Assembly (NCBI GenBank): GCA_934796165.1
Contig: CAKVOU010000001.1
Coordinates: 186,001 to 250,000, forward strand
DNA: 64,000 bases
Source of the DNA: an uncultured Eubacteriales bacterium
Lineage (GTDB): Bacteria > Bacillota > Clostridia > Oscillospirales > CAG-272
Reading direction: 5' to 3'
The position numbers were made by a program, and so were the translations under genes. The notes under the pieces are model-generated. The model saw only the letters and a program-made list of their open reading frames with translations. It did not search any database and was not told where the DNA came from. Shown here piece after piece: positions 9,384 to 18,535 of this stretch (position 1 is its first letter; every line of letters begins with the position of its first letter).

Positions 9384-9884
9384 TTACTTCTCCCACGAAA
9401 AGGTCGTCGCTTCGCCGTCCTGACGCAGCCCTTCAAATCCGTGCTGACGCAGGACCTCGTATGCCGCGATGGCAACCGAGTTGGAAAGGTTGAGCGAGCG
9501 GAGCGTGTCCCGCATGGGAATGCGTACCGCCGTGTCAGGGTGCGCCTGAAGCACAGCCTCGGGAAGCCCCTTCGTTTCCTTTCCGAACATCAGGTATACC
9601 TCGTCCGGATAGCGGATCTCTGTGTATGCGCGCGGCGCTTTGGTGGAGAAATAATATACATCCGCGCCCGGATTGCTACGGTAAAAGTCTTCAAGATCGT
9701 TATAGAAGCGCACGCCGAGCTTGTCCCAGTAGTCAAGCCCCGAGCGCTTCATTTTTCTGTCGTCGATGTCAAACCCCAAAGGGCGGATAAGATGGAGACT
9801 TGCCCCCGTGACAGCACAGGTGCGCGCAATATTGCCGGTGTTCTGCGGAATTTCCGGCTCGTGAAGTACAATGTGCAGTTTCAT
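9384..9884 (-). CDS. trmL: tRNA (cytidine/uridine-2'-O)-methyltransferase TrmL
   Basis: SPOUT-family enzyme that methylates the wobble ribose of tRNA-Leu using S-adenosylmethionine. 166 residues, close to the usual 155-165. Family motifs: N-terminal LHEPEIPQNTGNIARTCA, then FGKETKGLP, then the knot motif IPMRDTLRSLNLSNSVAIAAYE. The start at 9884 follows GAGGAAC and begins exactly at the family N-terminus; the open frame runs 15 codons further upstream without support. It is divergent from secA. Confidence 0.95.
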   Translation of the reverse strand: MKLHIVLHEPEIPQNTGNIARTCAVTGASLHLIRPLGFDIDDRKMKRSGLDYWDKLGVRFYNDLEDFYRSNPGADVYYFSTKAPRAYTEIRYPDEVYLMFGKETKGLPEAVLQAHPDTAVRIPMRDTLRSLNLSNSVAIAAYEVLRQHGFEGLRQDGEATTFSWEK

Positions 9885-9975
9885 GCCGTTCCTCGTTTCA
9901 GAGAAGAGAATACCGTCATTATATCGCATATTTTCCGTGAAATCAAGAAATTACACCGGATTTCCAAAAAAGTAT

Positions 9976-10004
9976 TTGAAATCTTCATACAAATGTTGTA
10001 TAAT
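9976..10004 (+). promoter_or_regulatory. secA promoter
   Basis: TTGAAA (9976-9981), 17 nt, TATAAT (9999-10004), about 50 bases before the secA start. Confidence 0.8.
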
Positions 10005-10056
10005 ATATCTTAACTATGTGCAAATGACCTTCAATTTCAAATATACGGAGGATATC

Positions 10057-12813
10057 ATGTCACTGATCGATAAAATCATCGGTACTTACAGCGAACGTCA
10101 GATTAAAAAACTGAAAAAGACGGCGGACGCGGTGGACGCGCTGTCGGAAAAATATGCGGCAATGAGCGACGAGGAGCTGCGCGGCGTGACGGCAGAGTTC
10201 AAAAAACGTCTTTCGGACGGCGAAACGCTCAATGACCTCCTTCCCGACGCGTTCGCGGCAGTCCGGGAAGCGGACTGCCGGGTGCTCGGCAAACGTCCGT
10301 TCTATGTCCAGATCCTCGGCGGTATCATCCTTCACCAGGGACGCATTGCCGAAATGAAGACCGGTGAAGGCAAAACATTGGTCGCCACCATGCCCGCATA
10401 TCTCAACGCACTGACGGGAGAGGGCGTTCACATCGTCACGGTCAACGACTACCTTGCCCGCCGCGACAGCGAGGAAATGGGACGAGTTTACGCCTATCTC
10501 GGACTTTCGACGGGGCTTGTCGTGCACGATATGTCGCCCGCGGACAAGCAGGCGGCTTATGCGGCGGACATCACCTACGGAACCAACAACGAGTACGGCT
10601 TTGATTACCTCCGCGACAATATGGTCGTCTACCGCGAGAACATGGTGCAGCGCGGTCACGCGTTTGCCATCGTGGACGAGGTGGACTCCATCCTCATCGA
10701 CGAGGCGCGTACCCCGCTGATCATTTCCGGTGCGGGCGAGGAATCAAGCGATATGTACCGGAGAGCGGACGATTTCGTGCGCGGACTCCGCAAGTTTGTT
10801 ATCAAGGAGATCGACGCCAAGCAGGACAACGACCAGATCGACGCAGATTACATCATCGACGAAAAGGCGAAGAACGCGGTGCTGACCGCGTCGGGCGCCA
10901 AGAAGGCAGAAGCCTTCTTCGGTATCGAGAACTATTCCGATCCCGCAAACTCCGAGATCGCGCATTACGTCACCCAGGCGATCAAGGCGCACGGCTGCAT
11001 GAAGCGCGACGAGGATTACGTCGTCAATGAAAAGGGCGTCATGATCGTCGATTCCTTCACGGGGCGTCTCATGCCCGGCAGACGGTATTCCGACGGTCTG
11101 CACCAGGCAATCGAAGCCAAGGAGGGCGTGGAGGTCCAGAAGGAGAACAAAACGCTCGCGACCATCACCTTCCAGAACTATTTCCGTATGTATAAGAAGC
11201 TGTCCGGTATGACCGGTACCGCGCTCACAGAGGAAATGGAATTCCGCGAAATTTACGGGCTGGACGTGGTGGAGGTCCCCACCAACAAGCCGATGATCCG
11301 GATCGACCACTCCGACGTGGTGTATCAGACCATGGAAGCAAAATACGCGGCGATTGTCGAGCAGGTCAGGGAATGTCACGAAAAGGGACAGCCGGTGCTG
11401 GTCGGCACCATTGCGATCGACAAGTCCGAGCAGCTTTCCGTCCGCCTGAAAAAGGCGGGAATCCCGCATACCGTCCTCAACGCGAAGTATCATGAAAAAG
11501 AAGCGGAGATTGTCGCGCAGGCGGGTAAATTCGGTGCCGTCACCATTTCCACCAACATGGCAGGACGTGGTACCGACATCATGCTCGGTGGCAACCCGGA
11601 ATTTCTCGCAAAGACCGAAATGGCGAAAATGGAGATTCCGGAGGAGCTGATTGCGGCATCCACCGGAACCGCAGAGACCGACGACGAAGCGGTCCTGAAT
11701 GCCCGCAAGACCTTCCGCGAGCTGTACGACAGATACCGCGCAGAGATCGCGCCGGAGGCGGAGAAGGTCAGAGCGGCGGGAGGACTCTTTATCCTCGGCA
11801 CCGAACGCCACGAGAGCCGACGCATTGACAATCAGCTCCGCGGACGCGCCGGACGTCAGGGCGACCCCGGTGAATCAAGATTCTTCCTCTCCCTTGAGGA
11901 TGACCTCATGCGCCTGTTCGGAAGCGACCGCCTCACCGGTATGATCGCGGCGCTCAAGTTGCCTGCTGACGTGCCGATCGACGCGCGCATCCTCTCCAAC
12001 CAGATCGAAAGCGCACAGAAGCGCCTTGAGGACAACAACTTCAAGCGCAGAAAATACGTCCTGTCCTATGACGACGTGATGAATCAGCAGAGAAACGTCA
12101 TTTACGGGCAGAGAAAAGAAGTGCTGGACGGCACCGACCCCTCGGCGGATATTCTCAAAATGGTGCATACCTCCATTGAGGAGGCGGTTGCCGCAAATAC
12201 GGCGGATGAGGTTCCGGACAACTGGAATTTTGACGCGCTCCGTTCCCGTTACCTCGGCGTGCTGACGACCGAAGAGGATTTCCGCTACGAAACGCGCGAA
12301 CTGGAAAAGCTCTCCCGCGAAGATCTGACGGATCTGCTCACGGAGCGTGCCGAAAAACTGCTTGCCGATAAGGCGGCGCTGTTCGGCGAGGAATCCTTCA
12401 AGGAAATCGAGCGTGCGATCCTGCTCCGCACCGTTGACCGCGCGTGGATGGAACACATTGACGCGATGGAAGACCTCAAGGGCAGTATCGGGCTTCAGTC
12501 CTATGCGCAGAGAGATCCCGTCACCGAGTACCGTATCCAGGGTGCGGATATGTTCGATTCCATGGTCGAGGACATCCGCGAGACGACCGTCCGTGGCGTT
12601 CTGACCGTCGTTCCGAGAGAAAAACCCGTGACCCGTGTGCAGGTGGCAAAGCCGCTTGGCGAAGGTTTTGAGGACGGCAAAATGAAGCCGAGGAAGGTCA
12701 CCATCACGACCGTCCGCAAGCCGGCAACGGTCGGACGCAATGATCCCTGTCCCTGCGGCTCCGGCAAGAAGTACAAGAACTGCTGCATGAGAGCGGATCA
12801 GCAGGGAAAGTGA
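10057..12813 (+). CDS. secA: Preprotein translocase ATPase SecA
   Basis: Motor of Sec-dependent export, 918 residues. Walker A TGEGKT at 102-107 in the motif MKTGEGKTLVAT, DEVD near 207 followed by SILIDEARTPLIISG, the preprotein cross-linking domain, the second motor domain with TNMAGRGTDI, and the helical wing and scaffold. The C-terminal zinc finger CPCGSGKKYKNCC is intact, which in most bacteria contacts SecB or lipids. GGAGG lies six bases before the ATG at 10057; upstream in-frame codons cover the promoter and are not translated. The next gene starts one base after the stop, so they are probably cotranscribed. Confidence 0.98.
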   Translation: MSLIDKIIGTYSERQIKKLKKTADAVDALSEKYAAMSDEELRGVTAEFKKRLSDGETLNDLLPDAFAAVREADCRVLGKRPFYVQILGGIILHQGRIAEMKTGEGKTLVATMPAYLNALTGEGVHIVTVNDYLARRDSEEMGRVYAYLGLSTGLVVHDMSPADKQAAYAADITYGTNNEYGFDYLRDNMVVYRENMVQRGHAFAIVDEVDSILIDEARTPLIISGAGEESSDMYRRADDFVRGLRKFVIKEIDAKQDNDQIDADYIIDEKAKNAVLTASGAKKAEAFFGIENYSDPANSEIAHYVTQAIKAHGCMKRDEDYVVNEKGVMIVDSFTGRLMPGRRYSDGLHQAIEAKEGVEVQKENKTLATITFQNYFRMYKKLSGMTGTALTEEMEFREIYGLDVVEVPTNKPMIRIDHSDVVYQTMEAKYAAIVEQVRECHEKGQPVLVGTIAIDKSEQLSVRLKKAGIPHTVLNAKYHEKEAEIVAQAGKFGAVTISTNMAGRGTDIMLGGNPEFLAKTEMAKMEIPEELIAASTGTAETDDEAVLNARKTFRELYDRYRAEIAPEAEKVRAAGGLFILGTERHESRRIDNQLRGRAGRQGDPGESRFFLSLEDDLMRLFGSDRLTGMIAALKLPADVPIDARILSNQIESAQKRLEDNNFKRRKYVLSYDDVMNQQRNVIYGQRKEVLDGTDPSADILKMVHTSIEEAVAANTADEVPDNWNFDALRSRYLGVLTTEEDFRYETRELEKLSREDLTDLLTERAEKLLADKAALFGEESFKEIERAILLRTVDRAWMEHIDAMEDLKGSIGLQSYAQRDPVTEYRIQGADMFDSMVEDIRETTVRGVLTVVPREKPVTRVQVAKPLGEGFEDGKMKPRKVTITTVRKPATVGRNDPCPCGSGKKYKNCCMRADQQGK

Positions 12814-12814
12814 T

Positions 12815-13492
12815 ATGGGATTCGGTCTCTTGTTTTTCGGCGTTCTCATCGCCGAGGTGCCGTTTCTCGGCACGTGGTTTCCCACCTGCTTTCTCGGGTA
12901 TCTTCTGATCCTTGCGGCGGTGGGAAAACTGCGGATGTACGAGAGCTCGTACCATTTCGCCTTCATTCCGCTTATCCCCCTGATCCTGTTTTCGGGGTTT
13001 CAGATCGGTGCGGCAATCTTCGGTGTGACAAAGCTCGGAGTGATCTACCCGGATGGAACGGCGGGAACGGTTCTGAACGCCGTATTTCAGGTCTTCCGGA
13101 TGTTGCTCCGCGAGACGCTGTTCTTCGGAACGGCAAAGCTTGCCGCCTCCGTGAAATTGCCGAAACTCCGCCTCCGCGCGGTACAGAATATGGTCGCCTA
13201 CGGAATCTGGTTTTTGTTTGCCGTGCTCCAATTGACCGGAATCTTCAAAGGGGTTCCCGGCTTTGACGCCGCGCTTATGACCGTATATCTGCTTGTGACC
13301 GTATTTGCGCTCGTGCTGTACGCTTCCTCGTATCGGCGGATCTGCCCGGAGGGGGAAGAGGATGCCCCGCGCCGCAAATCGCGCTTTGCATTTGTCAACC
13401 GTTTTTATGAAAAGCTCGACAAAAAAGAGGAGCAGGCGGCAAAGGAATCCGCGAGACTTTACCTCGACCATAAAATGCGAAAGAAAAAATGA
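12815..13492 (+). CDS. Multi-pass membrane protein of unknown function
   Basis: 225 residues with about five or six hydrophobic segments and a basic, Lys/Glu-rich cytoplasmic C-terminus (FVNRFYEKLDKKEEQAAKE onward). I do not recognise a named family. The N-terminus FLGTWFPTCFLGYLLILAAVGKL resembles the LPDFIGYLLL segment of the next protein, suggesting a shared ancestry. The ATG begins one base after the secA stop, so translation is probably coupled to secA; the GGAAAG at the end of secA may serve as its ribosome binding site. Confidence 0.75.
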   Translation: MGFGLLFFGVLIAEVPFLGTWFPTCFLGYLLILAAVGKLRMYESSYHFAFIPLIPLILFSGFQIGAAIFGVTKLGVIYPDGTAGTVLNAVFQVFRMLLRETLFFGTAKLAASVKLPKLRLRAVQNMVAYGIWFLFAVLQLTGIFKGVPGFDAALMTVYLLVTVFALVLYASSYRRICPEGEEDAPRRKSRFAFVNRFYEKLDKKEEQAAKESARLYLDHKMRKKK

Positions 13493-13588
13493 GCGTGGGA
13501 CGAGCGGACACGCCGGACGATTCACGGAATCCTCATGAAAAGAATCCCGGCAAACGGATCCGCATTACCCCCGAACAAAAGCAAAAAG

Positions 13589-13613
13589 ACGGGCGGCATG
13601 CTTTGTCGCCCGT
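13589..13613 (-). terminator. Minus-strand terminator-like hairpin
   Basis: ACGGGCG (13589-13595) and CGCCCGT (13607-13613) form a 7-bp stem. On the minus strand it is followed by CTTTTTGCTTTT. No minus-strand gene ends here, so it could end antisense transcription or merely be a leader structure for the next gene. Confidence 0.35.
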
Positions 13614-13656
13614 TCCGGTACCCGTCGGACACGGAACACTGAAAGGAGAGATGTGC

Positions 13657-15072
13657 ATGGGCAAGGTCAAAAAGAATCTCGGAATCGGACAGATCCTGCT
13701 CTCTGCCGTTTTTCTGTTCAATCCGGAGGTCAGCGTCATTGATCCGCTCCCCGATTTCATCGGGTATCTGCTGCTTGCGGCAGGGCTGATGATGTTCGCA
13801 GATCTCAACGAAACGCTCGCCGCGGCGCGGAAGCTGTTTTTCATCCTTGCCGCTGTGTCAGGCGCGCAGTTTCTGTCTGTTTTTGTTCTGTTCGGGATCC
13901 GCGTCGCCATAGCACGGGAAATGGACTTCCTTCTGTTTCCGTTCTGCTTCGGTACGGTGTCGGTAATCCTTGCGATTCCGGCATTCAAATTTCTATTTGA
14001 CGGACTCCTGTACCTCGGCACCCGCTACGACGGAACGGCAGTCTTCCGCGGAAACGACCGGGAATCGGCAAAGCCCCGCCGCTCCCGTTCCGCAACTGAC
14101 CGCCTTCGCGTGCTTACATACGGATTTCTGATCGCCAAAACTGCAATGATGATCCTGCCGGAGTTTGCTGTGCTGTCAGCGTACGACAGAGATCTCGGTG
14201 CGGTCGACTGGTCGCGGTTTCTCCCCTTGTTCCGCATCGGTGCGATCCTTGTGATGCTCCCGGTCGGAATCGTCTGGCTCTGCCGGTATATCGGATATTT
14301 CCGGGCGGTCAGGGACGACAGGGAATTCATTGATATTCTGACGGAAAAGTACCGCTCCGAGGTCCTGCCGAAGGAGTCCGTGTTTGTTCTCCGGACGGTT
14401 TTCGGCGCATTTCTCCTGCTTGGGGGTGCGGCGGTATTCAGCATGGATTTTTACCTGAACCGGTATAATGTCCTGCCGGATTTCGTTGCCGGGATCTGTA
14501 TCTTCCTCGCGGTTCTGCTTATGCGGAAATACCTTGCGAAGCCGAAGCTGCTGCTTGCCGGCAGCGCCGTGTATACAGTCGTGTCCGCTGCAGAGTGGAT
14601 CCTCTACACGCTCTTTGTCCGCTCCAGCCACTACCGCGACATTTATGTGGATATCCGGCTGATGGCGCCCGACGCGGTGTCCGGGCATTATCTGACGTCG
14701 ATTGTTTACGGCGTATCCGAAGTGCTGTTTCTCTGTCTCTTTGTGCTTCTTGTCATACGGCTTCTCGGTTTTGTCCGGAATTATACCTGCTTCCCGGTCA
14801 ATCCGTCGCTCCATGATTCCGAAAAGAGACTCCTCGCCGAGCAAAAGCCTCTCCGTGTCGCGCTGTACGTGTCGGTGTTGCTTGCGGCGGCGATGGCGGC
14901 GCTTGCGGTATGCGAGAGAATATTTATTCCGTTTGCCATGGTCAAACGCTTTTCATTCGGTGAGCTTTTGCCGCTTCTTTCGTCCTTCGTGTCCATCGCG
15001 TGGATCGGGGAATTCTGTTCGACGCTTGTGACGATCCGCGCACAGGTGAAAAACAAATACTGGCTGGACTGA
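13657..15072 (+). CDS. Multi-pass membrane protein with an internally repeated LPDF motif, unknown function
   Basis: 471 residues with about ten hydrophobic segments. The start was placed at 13657 because GAAAGGAG lies eight bases before it; a nearer ATG at 13651 is too close. The segment FLFNPEVSVIDPLPDFIGYLLLAAGLMM near the N-terminus recurs in the second half as a similar FYLNRYNVLPDFVAGICIFLAVLLM, so the protein appears to be an internal duplication. The preceding smaller protein carries a single related segment. I cannot assign a function. Position after secA suggests cotranscription, though a hairpin lies in the 164-base gap. Confidence 0.7.
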   Translation: MGKVKKNLGIGQILLSAVFLFNPEVSVIDPLPDFIGYLLLAAGLMMFADLNETLAAARKLFFILAAVSGAQFLSVFVLFGIRVAIAREMDFLLFPFCFGTVSVILAIPAFKFLFDGLLYLGTRYDGTAVFRGNDRESAKPRRSRSATDRLRVLTYGFLIAKTAMMILPEFAVLSAYDRDLGAVDWSRFLPLFRIGAILVMLPVGIVWLCRYIGYFRAVRDDREFIDILTEKYRSEVLPKESVFVLRTVFGAFLLLGGAAVFSMDFYLNRYNVLPDFVAGICIFLAVLLMRKYLAKPKLLLAGSAVYTVVSAAEWILYTLFVRSSHYRDIYVDIRLMAPDAVSGHYLTSIVYGVSEVLFLCLFVLLVIRLLGFVRNYTCFPVNPSLHDSEKRLLAEQKPLRVALYVSVLLAAAMAALAVCERIFIPFAMVKRFSFGELLPLLSSFVSIAWIGEFCSTLVTIRAQVKNKYWLD

Positions 15073-15170
15073 CGCACGCTGTTTCATCTTTTCTGACGGA
15101 AAACTGAATACCGCCGTCCTTCCCGGTGCATACTTATGCTGAAATCCAAATCAGAAAGGAATTCAGAAAA

Positions 15171-15347
15171 ATGCAGAACAATCAGAATCAGAACCAGCAG
15201 AATAACCGGAATCAGAATCAGAACAACCAGAATCAGCAGAACAACCAGAACCAAAACAACCAGAACCAGAACAACCAGAATAATCAGAATCAGCAGAACA
15301 ATCAGAACCAGAACCGGAATCAGCAGAACAACCGCAACCAATTCTGA
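15171..15347 (+). CDS. Asn/Gln-rich micro-protein
   Basis: 58 residues made almost only of Asn and Gln with six Arg, ending in Phe (NNRNQF). AAAGGA about ten bases before the ATG supports translation. Codons vary (AAC and AAT, CGG and CGC) and the Asn/Gln order is irregular, which is more than simple base slippage would leave and suggests selection at the protein level. A clear intrinsic terminator follows at 15420. There is no signal peptide. Possible roles are a spore or condensate component of low complexity; no family is recognised. A longer frame from 15126 has no ribosome binding site. Confidence 0.6.
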   Translation: MQNNQNQNQQNNRNQNQNNQNQQNNQNQNNQNQNNQNNQNQQNNQNQNRNQQNNRNQF

Positions 15348-15419
15348 TTTCCGGAAAACGATCCGCCCGCGGAACGGAGAACGGAGGGGATCCTGTGCCG
15401 GCAGCACGGATCTTTTCCG

Positions 15420-15443
15420 AACGCCCGTCCGTGGGCGTTTTTT
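15420..15443 (+). terminator. Terminator after the Asn/Gln-rich gene
   Basis: AACGCCC-GTCCGT-GGGCGTT followed by TTTTTC; a 7-bp stem with a six-base loop and a run of T. Confidence 0.85.
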
Positions 15444-15450
15444 CACAATA

Positions 15451-15485
15451 TTGACATTGACATTCGGTTGGGGATATGGTAGGAT
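15451..15485 (+). promoter_or_regulatory. Promoter of the zinc-ribbon ABC/DUF1854 operon
   Basis: TTGACA occurs twice in tandem (15451-15456 and 15457-15462). The second is 17 nt from TAGGAT (15480-15485). The leader to the first TTG start is about 105 bases. Confidence 0.75.
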
Positions 15486-15597
15486 AGTACATATATTTAT
15501 GGTATTTTGTGAGGTTCCCGGTATGACGGGAACGGGTGCCGGTCCGTGTCCCGCATTACGCCGGAATACGAACCCGGAAAACAGACGGAGGACAGCT

Positions 15598-17934
15598 TTG
15601 CCAACAGAATTTGACGTGATTCCGGAGAAGGTGTGGGGAGAACTGGAACGTCGGGGCGTAACCCGCGGGGCAGTTCTTTTTGCCATGCACGCCGACCGGG
15701 ATAAAAATGAAAACCGTGCGGAAAACTACCTGTTCCTTACAAGGGATCGGATTGCCGTCCTGGCTTTTGTCGATTCCGCCGAAAAGAGCCGGCGGACCTT
15801 TGGACGCAAATCACGGAAAGCTGAGAATGTATCCGGGAAGCCAAACGAGGCAGAAGTAACCGCAGCCGCCCTGCCGGAACAAGCGGAGTATGCCGAATAT
15901 CCGACAAAGGGACTGAGCCGCTTTGTGGTGGAGGAGCGCACCTCCACCTCACGCCTCCTGGCGCTTGCGGCAGACGGCACCCCGATCCTGCTCACCTCCA
16001 TGACTAATTTTTGCCGTTCCTCCGCGCATTTGTTTGAGCGGTACTCCAACCGCGTGCTTGCGGGAGAAACGGATATTCCCGTGTCACCGGATGATCTGCC
16101 CGGTGCAAATTGCTGCCCGAAATGCGGAATGCGTTACCCGGATGCCGGGCAGAAGATCTGCCCCAGGTGTATGCAGAAAAGTCATTCCATTTTCCGCATG
16201 GGCTTTTTCCTGAAAAAATACCGGCTTCAGCTTTTTGTCGCATTTCTGACGCTTTGTCTGTCCGTCGGCTTCAGCGTTCTGGGACCGTACTTTTCCTCCG
16301 GCTTCTTCTATGACAAGGTGCTGTCCCCGACCGGCGGATTTTTCGGGCAGCTCGGGCTGGTGCTCTTTCTTGTCATCGCCACCCGCGCGCTCATGTATCT
16401 GTCCATTATGCTCAATAACTTCGTAACCTCCCGCATCACCGTCAAAATGGTCTACGACCTCAGAAAGACCATATTCGGAGTGATTGAACGGCTGTCCCTG
16501 CGCTTTTTCATGGGACGTCATACCGGGGGGCTCATGAACCAGGTCAACGATGACGCCGACGCGATCTATGATTTTTATTGCAACACCCTGCCGTATTTTC
16601 TGATGTGCCTGGTACAGCTGATACTGGTCGCGACATTGCTGTTCGTCATGCAGCCGGTGATGGCGGCGCTTGCCTTTGTCATGATCCCGGTTTATGTGCT
16701 TCTGGTCGTTCTTCAGCACCGGCACAGCCGTCGTCTCCGCGCGGCGCAGTATAACCGGTCGGAGGAAATGACCTCACACCTGTCCGACGCACTGACCGGC
16801 GCGCGGGTTGTCAAAGCGTTTGCGAGAGAAGACCAGGAGCTGGCGCGCTTCGGGCGCAACAACAGACGCCTCGGCGAGAGCGAACGCAAGCTCGGAATGT
16901 TTCACAGTGTTTTGTCGCCGTTGGCAGCGACCGCTCTGCTGACCGGTAATATCGTTACACTCGGCTACGGGGGGTACCTGGTCATACGCGGGGAGCTTTC
17001 CTACGGACAGCTTCTGACCTTTTTGTCTTACGTGAACATCGCCTTTACACCGCTCAGCTTTTTCGTGGAATTCTTCCGGTACCGGGCGTACTACACAAAC
17101 GCCGCCGCGAGATTGTTTGAGATCATGGATGCGCGTCCGGAGATTACCGAGAAGCCTGACGCCGTGCATCCGGAAATCCGCGGAGCGGTGGATTTTTCCC
17201 ACGTGGATTTTTCCTATGACAAAAACCGCCGTGTCGTGGAGGACGTTTCCTTTTCGGTCCCCGCCGGCGGGACGCTCGGCATTGTCGGGCACAGCGGCGC
17301 GGGGAAGAGCACCATTGCCAACCTGCTTATGCGTCTGTATGAAACCGATGCGGGCGAGATCCGGATCGACGGGGTAAATGTCCGTGACCTTGCCTTTGAC
17401 CGGCTTTACGGCAGTATCGCCATCGTGTCGCAGGAAACCTACATATTCGTCGGGAGCGTGCTGGATAATATCCGCTATGCACGCCCGGATGCGACAAAGG
17501 AAGAGGTCATTGCGGCGGCACGGGTCGCCGGTGCACATGATTTCATCATGCGGATGCCGGACGGCTACGAGACCCGCATCGGTCTTGGTAAAAAAGATCT
17601 TTCCGGTGGGGAAAAGCAACGCATTTCCATTGCACGTGCGATTCTGCGGAATCCGAAGATTCTGATCCTCGACGAGGCGACCGCGGCAATGGACACCGAG
17701 ACCGAGCGACTGATTCAGGACGCGCTTGCCCGTCTGACCGAAGGAAAAACGACCATCATCATCGCGCACCGCCTCTCCACGCTCCGGGACGCTGACCAAC
17801 TGATCGTCATTGAGTCCGGCAAGGTGGTGGAAAGAGGTACCCACGCGACACTTCTTGCAAAGACGGACGGCGTGTACCGCAAGCTGTATACGCTTCAGGA
17901 GGAAGCGCTCCGCAGTGCGGGAATCGCGGAATAA
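15598..17934 (+). CDS. ABC exporter with N-terminal regulatory domain and zinc ribbon (first of pair)
   Basis: 778 residues if started at the TTG at 15598, which follows GGAGG with a four-base gap; no ATG is nearby with a ribosome binding site. An N-terminal soluble domain of about 165 residues leads to a zinc ribbon CCPKCG...CPRC (about 171-190), then a six-helix type IV exporter domain, then an ATPase with Walker A GHSGAGKST (about 564), signature LSGGEKQR, Walker B LILDEATAAMD and IIAHRLSTL. All catalytic positions are canonical. Together with the DUF1854 gene and the second exporter it forms one operon. Most exporters lack a cytoplasmic zinc ribbon; metal or redox sensing is an inference. 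The substrate is unknown. Confidence 0.88.
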   Translation: MPTEFDVIPEKVWGELERRGVTRGAVLFAMHADRDKNENRAENYLFLTRDRIAVLAFVDSAEKSRRTFGRKSRKAENVSGKPNEAEVTAAALPEQAEYAEYPTKGLSRFVVEERTSTSRLLALAADGTPILLTSMTNFCRSSAHLFERYSNRVLAGETDIPVSPDDLPGANCCPKCGMRYPDAGQKICPRCMQKSHSIFRMGFFLKKYRLQLFVAFLTLCLSVGFSVLGPYFSSGFFYDKVLSPTGGFFGQLGLVLFLVIATRALMYLSIMLNNFVTSRITVKMVYDLRKTIFGVIERLSLRFFMGRHTGGLMNQVNDDADAIYDFYCNTLPYFLMCLVQLILVATLLFVMQPVMAALAFVMIPVYVLLVVLQHRHSRRLRAAQYNRSEEMTSHLSDALTGARVVKAFAREDQELARFGRNNRRLGESERKLGMFHSVLSPLAATALLTGNIVTLGYGGYLVIRGELSYGQLLTFLSYVNIAFTPLSFFVEFFRYRAYYTNAAARLFEIMDARPEITEKPDAVHPEIRGAVDFSHVDFSYDKNRRVVEDVSFSVPAGGTLGIVGHSGAGKSTIANLLMRLYETDAGEIRIDGVNVRDLAFDRLYGSIAIVSQETYIFVGSVLDNIRYARPDATKEEVIAAARVAGAHDFIMRMPDGYETRIGLGKKDLSGGEKQRISIARAILRNPKILILDEATAAMDTETERLIQDALARLTEGKTTIIIAHRLSTLRDADQLIVIESGKVVERGTHATLLAKTDGVYRKLYTLQEEALRSAGIAE

Positions 17935-17946
17935 GGAGGGTTTGAC

Positions 17947-18492
17947 ATGAATGATACAAAGGCTCAGAGCGTCACACCGGAAAGCGGGATCCGGTCCTTC
18001 CGGGATGTGGCGGCGGAAAAATACCTTGGGACAAAGGACGTGACCTTTTCGTGTGAGAACGGTTTTCTGACCCTTGATACCGGTGAAAAAAAGTATCCGC
18101 GGGTGCTTCTGCGCCGCGCGTTTCCGTTTGAGCTGCCGGACGAATACATCACCGTGACGGACGGGGAAAACCATGAGATCGGCATGATCCGTGCACTGTC
18201 CGACCTTGATCCCGAGACGGCAAAACTGCTTTCGGCAGAGCTGACCCGCACCTACTATATGCAAACGGTGACAAGGATCCTTTCCATGAAGGAGCGCTTC
18301 GGTTTTTCATACTGGCGGGTCGAAACCGCTGACGGAGAAGCGGAGTTTACCCTGCAGGATACCTATCGCAGCATTCAGCACGTGACCCCGACCCACCTGA
18401 TTTTCCAGGATGTCAGCGGCAACCGCTTTGAGGTCCCGGATACCGAAAAACTGGACCGCAGGAGCCACCGTAAGCTGGAATTGTATCTGTAA
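17947..18492 (+). CDS. DUF1854 protein
   Basis: 181 residues, soluble, no signal peptide. The pattern FLTLDTGEKKYPRVLLRRAFPFELPDEYI-like, then EIGMIRALSDLD and YWRVETADGE, is that of DUF1854, a family repeatedly found beside ABC exporters (in proteobacteria it occurs in cyanophycin-associated loci with a transporter). No catalytic motif is evident. GGAGG precedes the ATG by about nine bases, and the gene sits 12 bases after the first exporter. The conserved placement between two exporters suggests it is a regulatory or coupling subunit of the transporter; that is inference. No cyanophycin synthetase is in this window. Confidence 0.8.
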   Translation: MNDTKAQSVTPESGIRSFRDVAAEKYLGTKDVTFSCENGFLTLDTGEKKYPRVLLRRAFPFELPDEYITVTDGENHEIGMIRALSDLDPETAKLLSAELTRTYYMQTVTRILSMKERFGFSYWRVETADGEAEFTLQDTYRSIQHVTPTHLIFQDVSGNRFEVPDTEKLDRRSHRKLELYL

Positions 18493-18535
18493 ACCGGGAT
18501 CATACGACTGTGGAAGAAGAGATCGGAGGTTCCTT

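Noticed and set aside
15136..15597. N-terminal extension of the first zinc-ribbon exporter through the Asn/Gln gene region
   Set aside because: The open frame crosses a terminator and the operon promoter; the TTG at 15598 has a proper RBS.
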